From NCBI RefSeq assembly GCF_964020195.1, contig NZ_OZ026539.1, positions 748,299 to 812,298 of the forward strand: DNA of 64,000 nt, written 5' to 3'. Shown piece after piece: positions 45,494-55,634 of the stretch (position 1 is its first letter; each line of letters opens with the position of its first letter). The notes beneath the pieces are model-generated. The model had not been told where the DNA came from, did no database searches, and worked only from the letters and a program-made list of their open reading frames with translations. Position numbers and translations under genes: made by a program. The stretch is from Spiroplasma endosymbiont of Lasioglossum villosulum. GTDB taxonomy: Bacteria > Bacillota_I > Bacilli_A > Mycoplasmatales > VBWQ01.

Positions 45494-46321
45494 ATGGTAA
45501 AAATAATTTTTACTGATGTAGATGGTACTTTATTTGATAGTGGCAGTGCCTTAAGTGAAATTAATCTTAATGCTTGTTTAAAAGCTCAAAAAAATAATAT
45601 TAAAGTTGTAATTAATACAGGTAGATATGGTGAAAATGCTATTCGTGTTGGTAAAATGATTAATGCTGAAAAATATGATGGTTATATTATTGGTAATGAT
45701 GGTGCTGAAATTTGATCATATACTAAACAAAAATGAATTTATTTACAACAATTAAATTCAGAAATAACAATTAAACTTTATGAATGATTAACCAAATATA
45801 ATAAACAAATGATTTTACATTTTAATAGTATTGATACTTTGTATGTTAACCATGCGGCTAATAGTTGAAGTACATGAGTTGAAAATCTGCAAATTAAAAT
45901 TATTAAGTTAACTAATAGTACTGATATTAAAATGCCAATCTCAAAAGTAATGGTTATTTTAGAAAAATATTGAAAGGCTAATAAAATTACAAAATTCATT
46001 AATAGTTTTGAAACTAACTTTCCAGATTTAACAATTGTTCAATATCATACAAATGTTTTTTCAATTGGTAATAAAAACATTAATAAAGGTTCGGCACTAC
46101 AATGATTATGTAATCATTTAAATATTGACACTAAAGATGCATTAACGATTGGTGATGGATTTAATGATTTACCAATGTTTGAAGTATCTGGTCATCCAAT
46201 AGTAATGGAAAATGCTAATATTGCTTTAAAACCATATGGTAAAACTATTGCTCCAAATAATGATGAGCATGGAGTTGGATACATTATTAATAATTATGTT
46301 TTTAAAAATATACTCTTATAG
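45494..46321 (+). CDS. Cof-type HAD-superfamily phosphatase
   Basis: 275 residues. Motif I is TDVDGTLFDSG at residues 6-16; motif II is INTGRYGENA near residue 40; the C2-type cap lies in the middle; motif IV is IGDGFNDLPMF near residue 217. Same family as the 871-1695 gene but clearly diverged. The start ATG 45494 follows AGGAAATG; a TTG one codon earlier is less likely. Substrate unknown. It stands alone, followed 70 bases on by the HMG-like gene, which has its own TATAAT at 46352-46357. Confidence 0.88.
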
Positions 46322-46391
46322 TTTATTAACACACTAATAATTAAAATATATTATAATAATAATATAAGAAAAGTGAAAGGAGAAGGAAAAT

Positions 46392-46544
46392 ATGGCAGCA
46401 AAAAAACCTACTGTTTTTAATATTTTTATGAAAACTATATTGCCAAAGGTTAAAGCAGAACACCCAGAATTAAAACACACTGAGGCTTTTGGAAAAGCAG
46501 CAGCATTATGAGCTAATGCTGAAGAAAATCCCAAAAACAAATAG
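46392..46544 (+). CDS. 50-residue HMG-box/YABBY-like protein
   Basis: The small protein reads like the C-terminal HMG-type module of plant YABBY factors: KKPTVFNIFMKTILPKVK, then EHPELKHTEAFGKAA, then LWANAEENPK. The shared pattern is P-(S/T)-x-(Y/F)-N-x-(F)-(I/M)-K, a K-x-x-x-P helix, (H/R)-(T/R)-E-A-F, and A-A-x-x-W. Such boxes bend DNA in eukaryotes and occur in some viruses and scattered bacteria. The gene looks real: Shine-Dalgarno GAAAGGAG, a TATAAT box at 46352-46357, and a strong terminator 17 bases after the stop. Its basic N-terminus fits a small nucleoid protein. Family link is by eye; function unknown. Confidence 0.65.
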
Positions 46545-46560
46545 ATAGACAGATAATTGC

Positions 46561-46595
46561 TTAAAAGAGTCAGATTTAAAATCTGACTCTTTTAA
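46561..46595 (+). terminator. terminator of the HMG-like gene
   Basis: A 17-bp perfect stem around AAAAGAGTCAGATTT with a single-base loop, flanked by TTAA and ending in a T-run within the stem; usable in either direction. Confidence 0.85.
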
Positions 46596-46660
46596 ATATA
46601 AAAAAATATTGAAATTTTAAAAAAACACTAAAATTGCTATACAAATCAACAATGATAAAG

Positions 46661-46761
46661 TATAATCAAAATACTTACCTAGTAGGGTTATAGAGAAAGG
46701 TAAGTTTTAATTTTTAAAAATATAAAAAAAGTTACCTTAATTGGTAACTTTTTTTATATTT
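46661..46761 (+). ncRNA. candidate small non-coding RNA
   Basis: A perfect TATAAT lies at 46661-46666. Downstream is an 85-90-base segment with no ORF, ending in an excellent terminator: AAATATAAAAAAAGTTACC (46718-46736) pairs with its complement (46743-46761). An upstream hairpin is possible between CTTACCT (46674-46680) and AGGTAAG (46698-46704). AAGGTAA (46697-46703) could instead pair with TTACCTT in the left arm of the terminator, an antiterminator-like arrangement. No gene follows on this strand; the terminator stem also serves the convergent frameshifted gene. No known RNA family is recognised. The stem may exist only for that convergent gene. Confidence 0.35.
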
Positions 46762-47027
46762 TTGATAAACTTCATTTATTTTGACTTGTAGATGGTTTAT
46801 CAATATCTTCTAAATTAATTGTTTCTCAATCATTATTTTCTCTTTCTTTTACTAATAGAGAAAGTTTGTTCTTATAATCATCAATTATCAGTTGATTAAT
46901 TCTAATCAACTTTTCATCAGGCTTTGGTTCAACATTATTTTTTTTCTTCTATAATACCTATCATTTTTTGTAAAATAGATATCTTTTGATCAAGCTCTGC
47001 TTTTTTTTCTTCATTTTGTCTAGCCAT
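46754..47027 (-). pseudogene. small coiled-coil gene with a frameshift in an A8 run
   Basis: ATG 47027 (Shine-Dalgarno AAGGGGGAA) opens a 90-residue helical protein: MARQNEEKKAELDQKISILQ and on to GIIEEKK. The A8 run at 46938-46945 then produces an immediate TAA. With one A fewer the frame continues NNVEPKPDEKLIRINQLI to TAA 46756-46754. The reconstructed product is a charged, soluble 90-residue protein. No family. It is the same kind of lesion as in the other accessory genes here. Confidence 0.6.
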
Positions 47028-47088
47028 TTAAATTCCCCCTTTTAAAAAATTAAAGTACTTTTTTATTTATTATTAATTTATATATTAT

Positions 47089-49380
47089 CTAATATTTATA
47101 TTTTCTTCATTTAAAAATTAATGAATTTCCAACAACAGTTATATCAGAAAGAGCCATTGCAATTGCAGCCAACGGTGGAATAATAAATCCGGCAGCAGCT
47201 AATGGAATAATGATAATATTATAACTAAATGCTCAAATAAAATTCATTCAAATATTATTTTTAGTTTTTTTAGTTAAAACAATAGCCTTATAAACAATAC
47301 TAATATCATTATCAAGAATAGTAATATCACCAATTTTTTTAGCAATATCACTACCAGAGCCCATTGCAATTGCTAAATCAGATTGTTCTAAGGCAATAAC
47401 ATCATTAATACCATCACCAACAAACGCTACTTTTTTCCCTTTTGCTTGTAAATCAGCAACAATTTGTGATTTACCTTGTGGTGTAACATTAGCAAAATAT
47501 GTTTCTATCCCAACGCGATTAGCAATAGCAAGTGTTTGTGATTCATTATCACCACTAATTAAAATAACCTCAATTCCCTGTTTTTTAACTTTTTCAATTG
47601 TTAATAATGCATTTGTTTGTAATTCATCTTCTAAAATAAAAATATTAGTAACAACTTTATTAATTGCTAATGCCAATACTTTCTGGCTAGGAGTAACTGT
47701 TTCAAAATCAAATGTTTTTAGAAATGGACTAAATGGCATTTTTGCTTTTTGTAAATTTTCAAGTGATGAAATTTGTAATTCTTCAGTTTGATATTTTGCT
47801 TTAATACCAAAACCAATTTGTTCTTTAACCTCGGTAATTGTCAATGATTGTCCAACATTATTAGTATTAGAATATAAAGAAAAAGCTAAAGCCAAAGGAT
47901 GTGTTGAATGCTTTTCCATAGCAATTGCCTTATTAACATGTTTTTCTTGACCATAAATTTTAGTAATAACCAAATTACCAGTAGTTAATGTTCCTGTTTT
48001 ATCAAAACAAATGGTATCAATCTTAGTAATTTTTTCAAAAGCACTAGCCTTATTATAAATGATTCCTATTTTTGCTGCTTTATTAATTCCAACAGCAACT
48101 GCTAATGGTGTTGCAATTCCTAATGCACAAGGACAAGCAATTATTAAAGTTGCAATTGCAATTTCTAATGATTCTTGCACACCATTACCTACTGCAAAAT
48201 AACGAATAAGAAAAACTAAAATGGCAATTAAAATAACAGTTGGTGTAAATCACCCAGAAATTTTATCAGCCAATTTTTGTAATTTTGGTTTCTGAGATTG
48301 TGCATCTTCAACTGCCTTAATAATACTTGCTAATACTGTGTCTTTACCAATTTTAGTTGCTTTCATCCTAAAACTATCACCAACATTATTAGTTCCACCA
48401 ATTAAATTTTGGTTAACTTGTTTCGTAATAACTTGCGATTCACCAGTTAACATTGATTCATTAATAAATGCTTCTTCACTAATTAATTGACCATCAGTAG
48501 GAATATTTTCACCTTTTCGAATAATTAAAATATCATTTAATTGTACATCTTCAATATTAATAAAAGTTTCTGTTTTGGTATTATAATCATATTTTAAGAT
48601 TGATTTTGGCTTTAATGACATTAAACTTTCTAAGCCACTAGTAGCCCTTTTCTGTGCAACAGCACTAATTAAATCACCAAGTAAAACAATCATAATAATT
48701 GAAGCACTAACTTCAAAATATAAGTGTTCGGTTTTATTAATTATCATTAAATAAATAGAAAAAATAAATGCCGTTGTTGTTCCTAGTGCTACTAAAGTAT
48801 GCATACCAGGTCATTTTTGTTTAATTAATTCTCGATAAATACCAATATAAAATTTACGACCAAAATAAAATTGAATTGGAATTGCTAGTGCAAGTTGAAC
48901 ATAAGGATTACGTAAACTATCAAAAAATGAAGTATTAGGTATCATAATTAATAATAATGGTAATAACAATATTCAACCAATAATAAGTTCAATTAAATCA
49001 CGTAATTTAACATTATGTTGATGATTATGATGTTGTTCTGACATATGAGATTGATGTTGTTCACTACTATGACTACTATGATCATCTGTAATATCTTTCA
49101 TATCAACTTGGTGACTCGTTTTTATATCTTTAATCTCAGTTTCAAACTTACAAATTTCATATCCTAAATGATGCATTGCTTTTTTAATTTTTTTTTCATT
49201 TCAAAACTTAGGTTCATAACTAAATTGTGCTTTTTTAGTAGCAAAATTGATACTAACAGTAATACCATCTTCTTTAGTAAAATGTCTTTCGATAACACTA
49301 GCACAAGAGGTACATGAAACATCTGACAGTACTGCTCTACTAATAACAAAATTATCATTTATATCACTTGTATTATTCAT
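47089..49380 (-). CDS. copA: copper-translocating P1B-type ATPase
   Basis: 763 residues. An N-terminal heavy-metal-associated domain has the metal site SDVSCTSCAS (CxxC at about residues 24-27). A His-rich linker of about 35 residues follows. The P1B core has the transmembrane CPC motif (IACPCALGIATP), the actuator TGES, the phosphorylation site DKTGTLT, a His-Pro in KHSTHPLALAF, and GDGINDVIALEQSD. The set fits Cu+ export, though Ag+ or Cd2+ cannot be excluded. The start follows GAGGAG. A stem-loop at 49496-49523 lies upstream and ends the neighbouring leftward transcript. No copper repressor or chaperone gene is adjacent. Confidence 0.92.
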
Positions 49381-49495
49381 ATTAACTTCATCTCCTCAAA
49401 TTTTAATATTTTAATCTTTTTTATTACTTTTTAACACACAATATATACAAAAATAAATTATACACATTTTAATGTTAAAAAATATTAAAAACACT

Positions 49496-49523
49496 AAATC
49501 CCCAATCATGTTATTGGGGATTT
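49496..49523. terminator. terminator between two leftward genes
   Basis: AAATCCCCAAT and ATTGGGGATTT form an 11-bp stem with a 6-base loop and A/T-rich flanks. It lies 73 bases past the stop of the 49596 gene and before copA. Confidence 0.8.
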
Positions 49524-49595
49524 ATTACCTTAAAAAGTAATTAAAAAGTAATATATTTATATTATAACATAGACTACCTTAAATCTAAAATTTCA

Positions 49596-50096
49596 TTATA
49601 AACTGGCCATTTTCTTTGATTCTATTTTTACTTCAATTTGTGAATCTATATTATTTATAGCGGTTTTTTTATCTGCAAACTTATCATTGTCAACTTCAAT
49701 TTGTCTTCTTTGTTTTTCATCAAATTTTTTTGCTGCATCTATGCCAAAAATAATAGCACCACCAACAGGAATAAAAACAGGTGTTATTACAGCATTGGCA
49801 ATCCCACCAATAGCAGCAGCAGTTATAATATCAGTTTCTAATTGTTCTTCAGAACGGTTACTAACAGCACTGACACCACCCGCAACAGTAGCAGCAACTA
49901 AACCGCTCATTTGAGCAATAGGATTAATATACAAAGCACCAACAGCAGTACCAGTAGCAACACCTTTAGTCACTTTTATAATTTTTGCGGTTGTTCGATG
50001 TTTTGTTTTAAATTCTTTTCATTTTGTAGGTTTTTGTTCTACATTTTCTTCTGATTTTGCTTCAAGATTTTGTAAAATTTCATTTTTTATAGGCAT
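49596..50096 (-). CDS. glycine-zipper membrane protein of unknown function
   Basis: 166 residues. A polar lysine-rich N-terminus (about 40 residues) precedes two Ala/Gly-rich hydrophobic stretches: VATGTAVGALYINPIA with SGLVAATVAGGVSAV, and ITAAAIGGIANAVITPVFIPVGGAIIFG. A charged C-terminus follows. The GxxxG-type spacing suggests helices that pack closely in a membrane. The ATG at 50096 follows AAAGGAAG. No known family; resembles small holin-like or colicin-immunity-like proteins only in general shape. Confidence 0.65.
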
Positions 50097-50275
50097 TTCT
50101 TTTAATCTTCCTTTCAAATAAAAACTCATTTATTTTTATCAAAATAATGAGTTAAAAACTTATATTAAGTTTAATTATTATTATATTCTATTCTATACTG
50201 AATATTGATATTTTTAATAAATATATACATATTAAACAACTTTTATCTTTTTTTATAGCAACAAATATTATACTA

Positions 50276-50890
50276 TTAAGTTTCTACTTCAACTTCATTA
50301 GTATTAACATCATCTGCTAATTTACTAATTACTAAATCAATTCCTTGTTTACTAATACTAGAAAATAAAATAATAGGAGTATTAGTGCTAAGTTTTAAAG
50401 TTGATAATATTAATTTTTTATTTTTTACTAATTGACTATTTTTCACTTTATCAACTTTAGTAGCAATTAAATGAATTTTTAAATGATAATGTTGTAAATA
50501 TTCCAACATATCAATATCATCTTTACTGGGTGCATGTCTTAAATCTAATAATAAAAAAACTGCTTTTAAATTTTTTCGTGACTGAAAATATTCATCCATC
50601 ATTGTCGCAAATTGGATTTTTTTTTCATTTGATACTTTAGCAAAACCATAGCCAGGAACATCAACAAAGCGACAAATATTATTATTAATTGTAAAAAAAT
50701 TTAGCATTTGTGTTTTACCAGGTGTTTGTGAAACTCTAGCTAACTTACCATTATTACAAATTGTATTTAAAAATGTTGATTTACCAACATTACTGCGACC
50801 AACAAAACAAAATTCAGGAATTTCATCCTGCGGCCATTGTTCTTCTTTAATAGCACTAGTTAAAAATTGTGCTTGCTTAATTCGTTCCAT
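50276..50890 (-). CDS. engB: ribosome biogenesis GTP-binding protein EngB/YsxC
   Basis: 204 residues, the usual length for this single-domain TRAFAC GTPase. G1 is FVGRSNVGKST (residues 29-39); G2 is QTPGKTQ; G3 is DVPGYGFAKV; G4 is TKVD; G5 is FSSISKQG. It assists late assembly of the 50S subunit. Its own start ATG 50890 follows AGAGGTAAAAA. It stands as a single gene between short A/T-rich gaps. Confidence 0.95.
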   Translation of the reverse strand: MERIKQAQFLTSAIKEEQWPQDEIPEFCFVGRSNVGKSTFLNTICNNGKLARVSQTPGKTQMLNFFTINNNICRFVDVPGYGFAKVSNEKKIQFATMMDEYFQSRKNLKAVFLLLDLRHAPSKDDIDMLEYLQHYHLKIHLIATKVDKVKNSQLVKNKKLILSTLKLSTNTPIILFSSISKQGIDLVISKLADDVNTNEVEVET

Positions 50891-50959
50891 TTTTTACCTC
50901 TTATTCAAAAATATATTATAATTAATAGTTAAGATTTAAACTAATTATTATTTATTATT

Positions 50960-51160
50960 TTAATTTTTATTAATATTAATAAAATTAGTAAAATGAATAT
51001 TATCTAATGGCCATATACCAAAACCAAAAAATAATACAGCCAAAATGATACCACCAACAATAATATAAATAGCAAGTCATTTTATAATTTTAAATAATAA
51101 CATAAAACTAATAATAGCAATAGCTATTATAATAATACCAACTATTACAAATGTATTCAT
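50960..51160 (-). CDS. small two-helix membrane protein
   Basis: 66 residues. Two hydrophobic helices occupy about residues 2-22 and 27-48 (IYIIVGGIILAVLFFGFGIW). A short Asn-rich tail follows. The Shine-Dalgarno TAGGAGGT is strong, which supports a real gene. No family; it sits 69 bases upstream of engB in the same direction. Confidence 0.6.
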
Positions 51161-51338
51161 GTTTACCTCCTATTATTTTAATTATTAAAGTAACACGTAA
51201 CATTAATTAATAATAACATAAAATAAATTCGAATATTTTATAGTAATCATCTTTTTCTTAAAATTATATAAATTAAAAAAAGTTATCTTTTTAAAGAGAA
51301 ACATGTTAAAATGTCAAAGGATAAAGGAGAGTGATATC

Positions 51339-51473
51339 ATGACTGACAGCGATTCCGTTTATAATAAGAAAAATAATACTAATTTAAAAATTAGTAATTT
51401 TAAAAGTGTACTTTTAAATAAAGATTCAGTTAAATATTCTCCTGGTATTTTTACTAAAAAAATATTTTTTTAG
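51339..51473 (+). CDS. 44-residue leader ORF upstream of mgtA
   Basis: MTDSDSVYNKKNNTNLKISN and on to FTKKIFF. It has a good Shine-Dalgarno (AAAGGAG) and a possible -10 TAAAAT at 51307-51312. It lies 69 bases before the mgtA-type start, and the gap contains alternative hairpins involving the mgtA Shine-Dalgarno. This is the layout of a regulatory leader peptide such as MgtL. No M-box riboswitch pattern was seen in 51161-51338. It could equally be a short independent protein. Confidence 0.5.
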   Translation: MTDSDSVYNKKNNTNLKISNFKSVLLNKDSVKYSPGIFTKKIFF

Positions 51474-51494
51474 CGTGTTAATAAATTTCTAAAT

Positions 51495-51532
51495 CCTTAT
51501 TTAAAAGTCTTAAAATAAGAAAAATAAGGAGG
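51495..51532 (+). promoter_or_regulatory. possible Shine-Dalgarno-sequestering switch before mgtA
   Basis: CCTTATTT (51495-51502) can pair with AAATAAGG (51522-51529), which contains part of the mgtA Shine-Dalgarno AAGGAGG (51526-51532). It can instead pair with AAATAAG (51513-51519), which would free that site. Two exclusive partners between a leader ORF and its downstream start suggest translational control, possibly by ribosome position on the leader ORF. A/T-rich pairings of this length can occur by chance. Confidence 0.4.
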
Positions 51533-51542
51533 TAAAGAAATT

Positions 51543-54095
51543 ATGAAGATTTTTTTAAACAAAATTTATTTTAAATTACAATTTAGTTTTAAAAAACCAT
51601 TAGTTTACACAAATGGTGATTATATTAAACAAATTGCACATTTTAACCAAAAACAATTACTAAAAAATTTAGATTTACATAATTTTGGTCTTAAAACAGA
51701 CCAAATTGAAATAAGAAGAAAAAAATATGGTATTAATACTTTAAAAAATACAAAATTTAATTGAATTTTAGAATTTTTAAAAGCATATTTTGGATCATTC
51801 AATATAATTTTATCAATTATTACTATCTATAATTTATTCTCATATTTTACAACAAATGATACTTCAATTTATTCATTGGTTGCCGCTATTATTGTTGGAA
51901 CTATGATTTTATTAAGTGGAACCCTAATTTACATTCAATCAATACGAGCTTTTTTTATTACTAAACATTTAACAATTTTGGTCAAAAATACAACTACTGT
52001 TATTCGTAATATAAACATTAATCAAATTACTAAAGAAAACTCAATTAAAATAATTAAACAAGCACAAGAAATAAATGTTAATGAATTATTACCAGGTGAT
52101 TTAATTTATTTATCAGCGGGTGATTTAATTCCTGCTGATTTAAAAATTTTATTAAGCAATGATTTATTTATTAATCAATCATCATTAACAGGAGAATCAC
52201 TACCTGCTGAAAAACACGCTATTAACGATCCTGCATATCAAAACTTATTTGATTTACAAAATATTTGTTTTATGGGAACAAGTGTTGTCTCTGGAAGTGC
52301 AATTGCTATTGTTATAGCAACAGCTACTAACACCTACTTCGCTACTATTGCTGATACAATAAATAAACAACGTCCATTAAGCAGTTTTTCCAAAGGAATT
52401 AAACGCGTTACTTTAATGTTAATTTGCTTTATGCTAGTAATGGTACCCATTGTGTTAATTATCAATGGTCTTTTAAAAAACAATTGACCTGCAGCATTTA
52501 TTTTTTCAATTTCGGTTGCTGTTGGTTTGACTCCTGAAATGCTACCAATGATTGTTACCTCTAATCTAGCGCGAGGTGCTAGTAAAATGAGTAAACAAAA
52601 AGTAGTTGTTAAACAACTAGCTGCTATTCAAAATTTAGGTGCAATTGATATTTTATGTACTGATAAAACAGGAACTTTAACTAATGATAATATTGAAGTA
52701 GTCAACCATATAACATTGGATAATAAAACAAATAATGACTTAATTAAGTTTATTTATTTAAATAGTTATTTTCAAACAGGAATAAAAAATCCAATGGATA
52801 ATTCAATACTTGAATTTGGAGAAAAAAACAAATTAAAAAATATAAGTAATTATTATCAAAAAATTGATGAAATTCCTTTTGATTTTAATCGTCGTAAATT
52901 AACAATTGTTTTAGAAGATAAATTAAATAATAAAAAATTAATTTGTAAAGGTGCAATTGAAGAAGTTATTAATACATGTAATCGTATAGTTTATCAAGAT
53001 AAAGTAATACCATTAAATTCTGATTTAATGAAAATGGTTAATAAAAAAATAACAAAATTAAATGAACAAGGATTACGTGTCTTAGATGTCTCATATGAAG
53101 ATACAAATCTTACTAATAATAAATATAATGAAACAAACGAAAAAAATTTAATTTTTCTTGGTTTTGTAACTTTTCTTGATACACCAAAACCTACAGCAAC
53201 AAAAATGATCAAATTGCTAAAAACACATGGTGTTGATCTTAAAATATTAACTGGTGATAATGAATTAGTAACAAGAGCAATTTGTAATCGTGTTAATCTA
53301 GAAATTAAAGGATTAATTTCTGGTGAACAATTAACTGGCCTAACTGAATATGAATTAAAAAGAATTGTTGAAAATAATAATATTTTTGTTAAACTAAACC
53401 TATTACAAAAGGCAAAGATTATTCAAACTTTAAAAAGTAATGATCACGTCGTTGGTTTCATGGGTGATGGTATTAATGATGCTTTAGTATTAAGAAATGC
53501 TGATGTTGGAATTTCTGTTGATAATGCTACTGATATTGCAAAAGAAGCATCAGATATCATTTTATTAGAAAAATCATTATTAGTTTTAGAAAAAGGTATT
53601 ATTGAAGGTCGTCGCATTTTTGGTAATATTTTAAAATATATTAAAATCACGATTGCTTCTAACTTTGGTAATGTCTTTAGTGTGCTAGTAGCATCAGCAT
53701 GATTTGCTTTTGCACCAATGTCACCAGTACAATTATTATTTCAAAATTTATTATATGATATTTCACAATTTACAATTGCCTTTGATCGTGTTGATCCATC
53801 ATTTTTATTAAAACCACAACGCTGAAATCCAAAAGGAATGTTACCATTTGCTTTTATTAATGGACCTATAAGTAGCATTTTTGATATCTCTACTTTTGCA
53901 ATTTTAGGATTTGGATTTGGTGTCTTTGGTAATCCTTCTGCAGAAAATATTAATATGTTCAACTCAGGATGATTTATTGAAGGTTTATTAACACAAACAT
54001 TAATAGTACAAATGTTTAGAACTGAAAAAATTCCTTTTATTCAAAGTCGTGGTACTTGATTGGTGGTATTATTTCAATGTTTAGAATTAACTTAA
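51543..54095 (+). CDS. mgtA: MgtA-type P-type ATPase, C-terminally truncated
   Basis: 850 residues. P3B-type Mg2+ importers run close to 900. Visible: actuator TGES (SSLTGESLPAEKH), SVAVGLTPEMLPMIVTSNLARG with the typical MgtA helix, DKTGTLT, FDFNRRKLTIVL, FMGDGINDA, and the family-specific C-terminal block AFDRVDPSFLLKPQRW and TQTLIVQMFRTEKIPFIQSRGTW. After that last motif ordinary MgtA has two more helices. Here a short tail FQCLELT ends the frame while the following permease is already open in another frame. So the last roughly 60 residues are missing, probably by a deletion that joined the two genes. Transport may be impaired. A leader ORF and possible switch precede it. Confidence 0.85.
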
Positions 54096-55258
54096 ACCAA
54101 TTATCATTTTTTTCTTGATTACCTGATAGATGATCTAATTTATTTATTGATAGTTTAGGAATTATAGTTTATTGTTTGGTTACAAGTTGTATCTATTTTG
54201 GATTAAGAGGTTTTCGTTGATTTGTTAATATTTCAGGAATCATTAAATGACTGTCAACTTGTTTTTTGATTATTTGTGCCATTATTCTGGTAATCAAAAA
54301 CGGCACTATAGTTTATCAACAAGCATTTGTTGGTACTAAACATCTTCATTTTACAATTAATATTTTTAATAATGCTTTTAGTAATTTTTTCTACTTTTTC
54401 CTTGGTTTTGAGACCTTTACTGTTATTGGAAAAAATGTTAAAAATCCTAATAAAAATTTAGGTAGGGGAACAATTATTGTCTTATTTTTGACAACTATTT
54501 TTTATTTAATGATTACAATTTTAATTATTGGTGCCATCAGTTCGCAGGGACCTAATGGTAATAACGGATGAGCAAATGGTGGTAATAATTATAACCCAAA
54601 TAATGTTATTGCTGGCATTGCTGGTACAACGGGTATCATTTTACTAGTTATTTGTACTTTATCAATTAAATTGAATGGTGTAATACAAGTAGCGCTATAT
54701 TCTGGAGCTATGCTACAACCATTAGCCAAAGAAGGATACATTAGTGAAAAAATAGCCAAATTAAATAAAGAAAATATTGCAATGTATGGTAATACTATTA
54801 ATTTTATAATTACAATTATAGTTTGTATTATTATGCTAATAATTCCGGATTTAATTGGAATTAGTTTTAATTATAACCAAATATTGGGATTTACAACTAA
54901 TATAACAATCTTTGTTTATCTTTTTGTTATAGCAGCAACTTGTGTTATGGGTTATTATAAAAAAATAAAAATAAAAGTTATTGAATGAATTATGTTTATT
55001 ATCTGTTTATTATTTTTAATTAGTCAATTCATTATTTTTAATTATAATATGATTCATGATTTAGTAAGCAACAAAGGAATCATATTAATTGCAATTGCGA
55101 TTAAGTTTTTAATGTTTTGAGTATTTATTATAATTGCTACTATTATTTATTTTACTTATTATAAACCAAAACTAAAACAAAGATTAATAACAAATCCAGA
55201 ATATCAAAATCAATTAGATAAAGAATTTATTTTTAATTCTCATCTAGTAGTTAATTAA
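54077..55258 (+). pseudogene. N-terminally truncated APC-family amino-acid permease
   Basis: From ATG 54077 the frame encodes 393 residues with about nine membrane helices. It reads like an amino-acid-polyamine-organocation transporter (FFYFFLGFETFTVIGKNVKNPNKNLGRG is a clear APC helix and loop). Such permeases have about 480-500 residues and a conserved first helix that is absent. The frame stays open upstream of the ATG inside the mgtA end (WYLIGGIIS). The first 90-100 residues are therefore missing, matching the loss of the mgtA C-terminus. It has no own Shine-Dalgarno or promoter. Residual activity is doubtful. Confidence 0.7.
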
Positions 55259-55283
55259 AATATTTAAAAATTATATTATCTTA

Positions 55284-55532
55284 TTATCATCAAAAATAAA
55301 CTAAATGAGTTGCTGGTTTTTTACAAAAACAAGTACCAGTAGTAGTTGTACTTTTTAATTTAGCATATGCTTGAAAATGTTCAGATCAACCAATATCAAT
55401 TGTATGTTGAGCATGTTTTCCTAATTCAATTGCTGCTAATACAACCTTTTTCTCATTTAATGCTTTATTCATTAATTTAATATCAGCATCCATAATAATA
55501 ATATCTTCTTTGATTATTTCATCATTTTTCAT
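55284..55532 (-). CDS. small plectrovirus protein
   Basis: 82 residues from ATG 55532, preceded by AAAGGGTG. The first half is acidic and helical (MKNDEIIKEDIIIMDADIKL); the end has CFCKK and aromatic residues with UGA tryptophans. It is the last gene of the prophage in transcription order, separated from the Zot-like gene by the hairpin region, so it may be expressed separately. Function unknown. Confidence 0.65.
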
Positions 55533-55559
55533 TATAATCACCCTTTCTACAAGTATATA

Positions 55560-55629
55560 GGGACTTCGTCCCTCGCCACTACGTGGCTCACCCAAATTAT
55601 AGTCCCAGTAGGTTCACTGGGACTATAAT
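55560..55629. repeat. three consecutive GC-rich hairpins (phage origin or terminator region)
   Basis: Hairpin 1 is GGGAC-TTC-GTCCC (55560-55572). Hairpin 2 is GCCAC-TAC-GTGGC (55575-55587). Hairpin 3 is ATTATAGTCCCAGT with its complement (55596-55629, 14-bp stem, 6-base loop). They are markedly GC-rich for this genome and lie in the largest gap of the phage. Hairpin 3 with its flanking A/T runs fits a terminator. The set fits the structured intergenic region of a single-stranded-DNA phage, where a replication origin or packaging signal usually sits. Confidence 0.7.
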
Positions 55630-55634
55630 CATTT

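Noticed and set aside
46661..46761. SRP RNA, 6S or tmRNA identity for the candidate RNA
   Set aside because: The conserved SRP loop and other family hallmarks are absent.
49687..49914. Rightward 75-codon ORF
   Set aside because: Antisense to the glycine-zipper gene.
51161..51338. M-box riboswitch upstream of mgtA
   Set aside because: None of the conserved M-box blocks was found; the region is plain A/T-rich.
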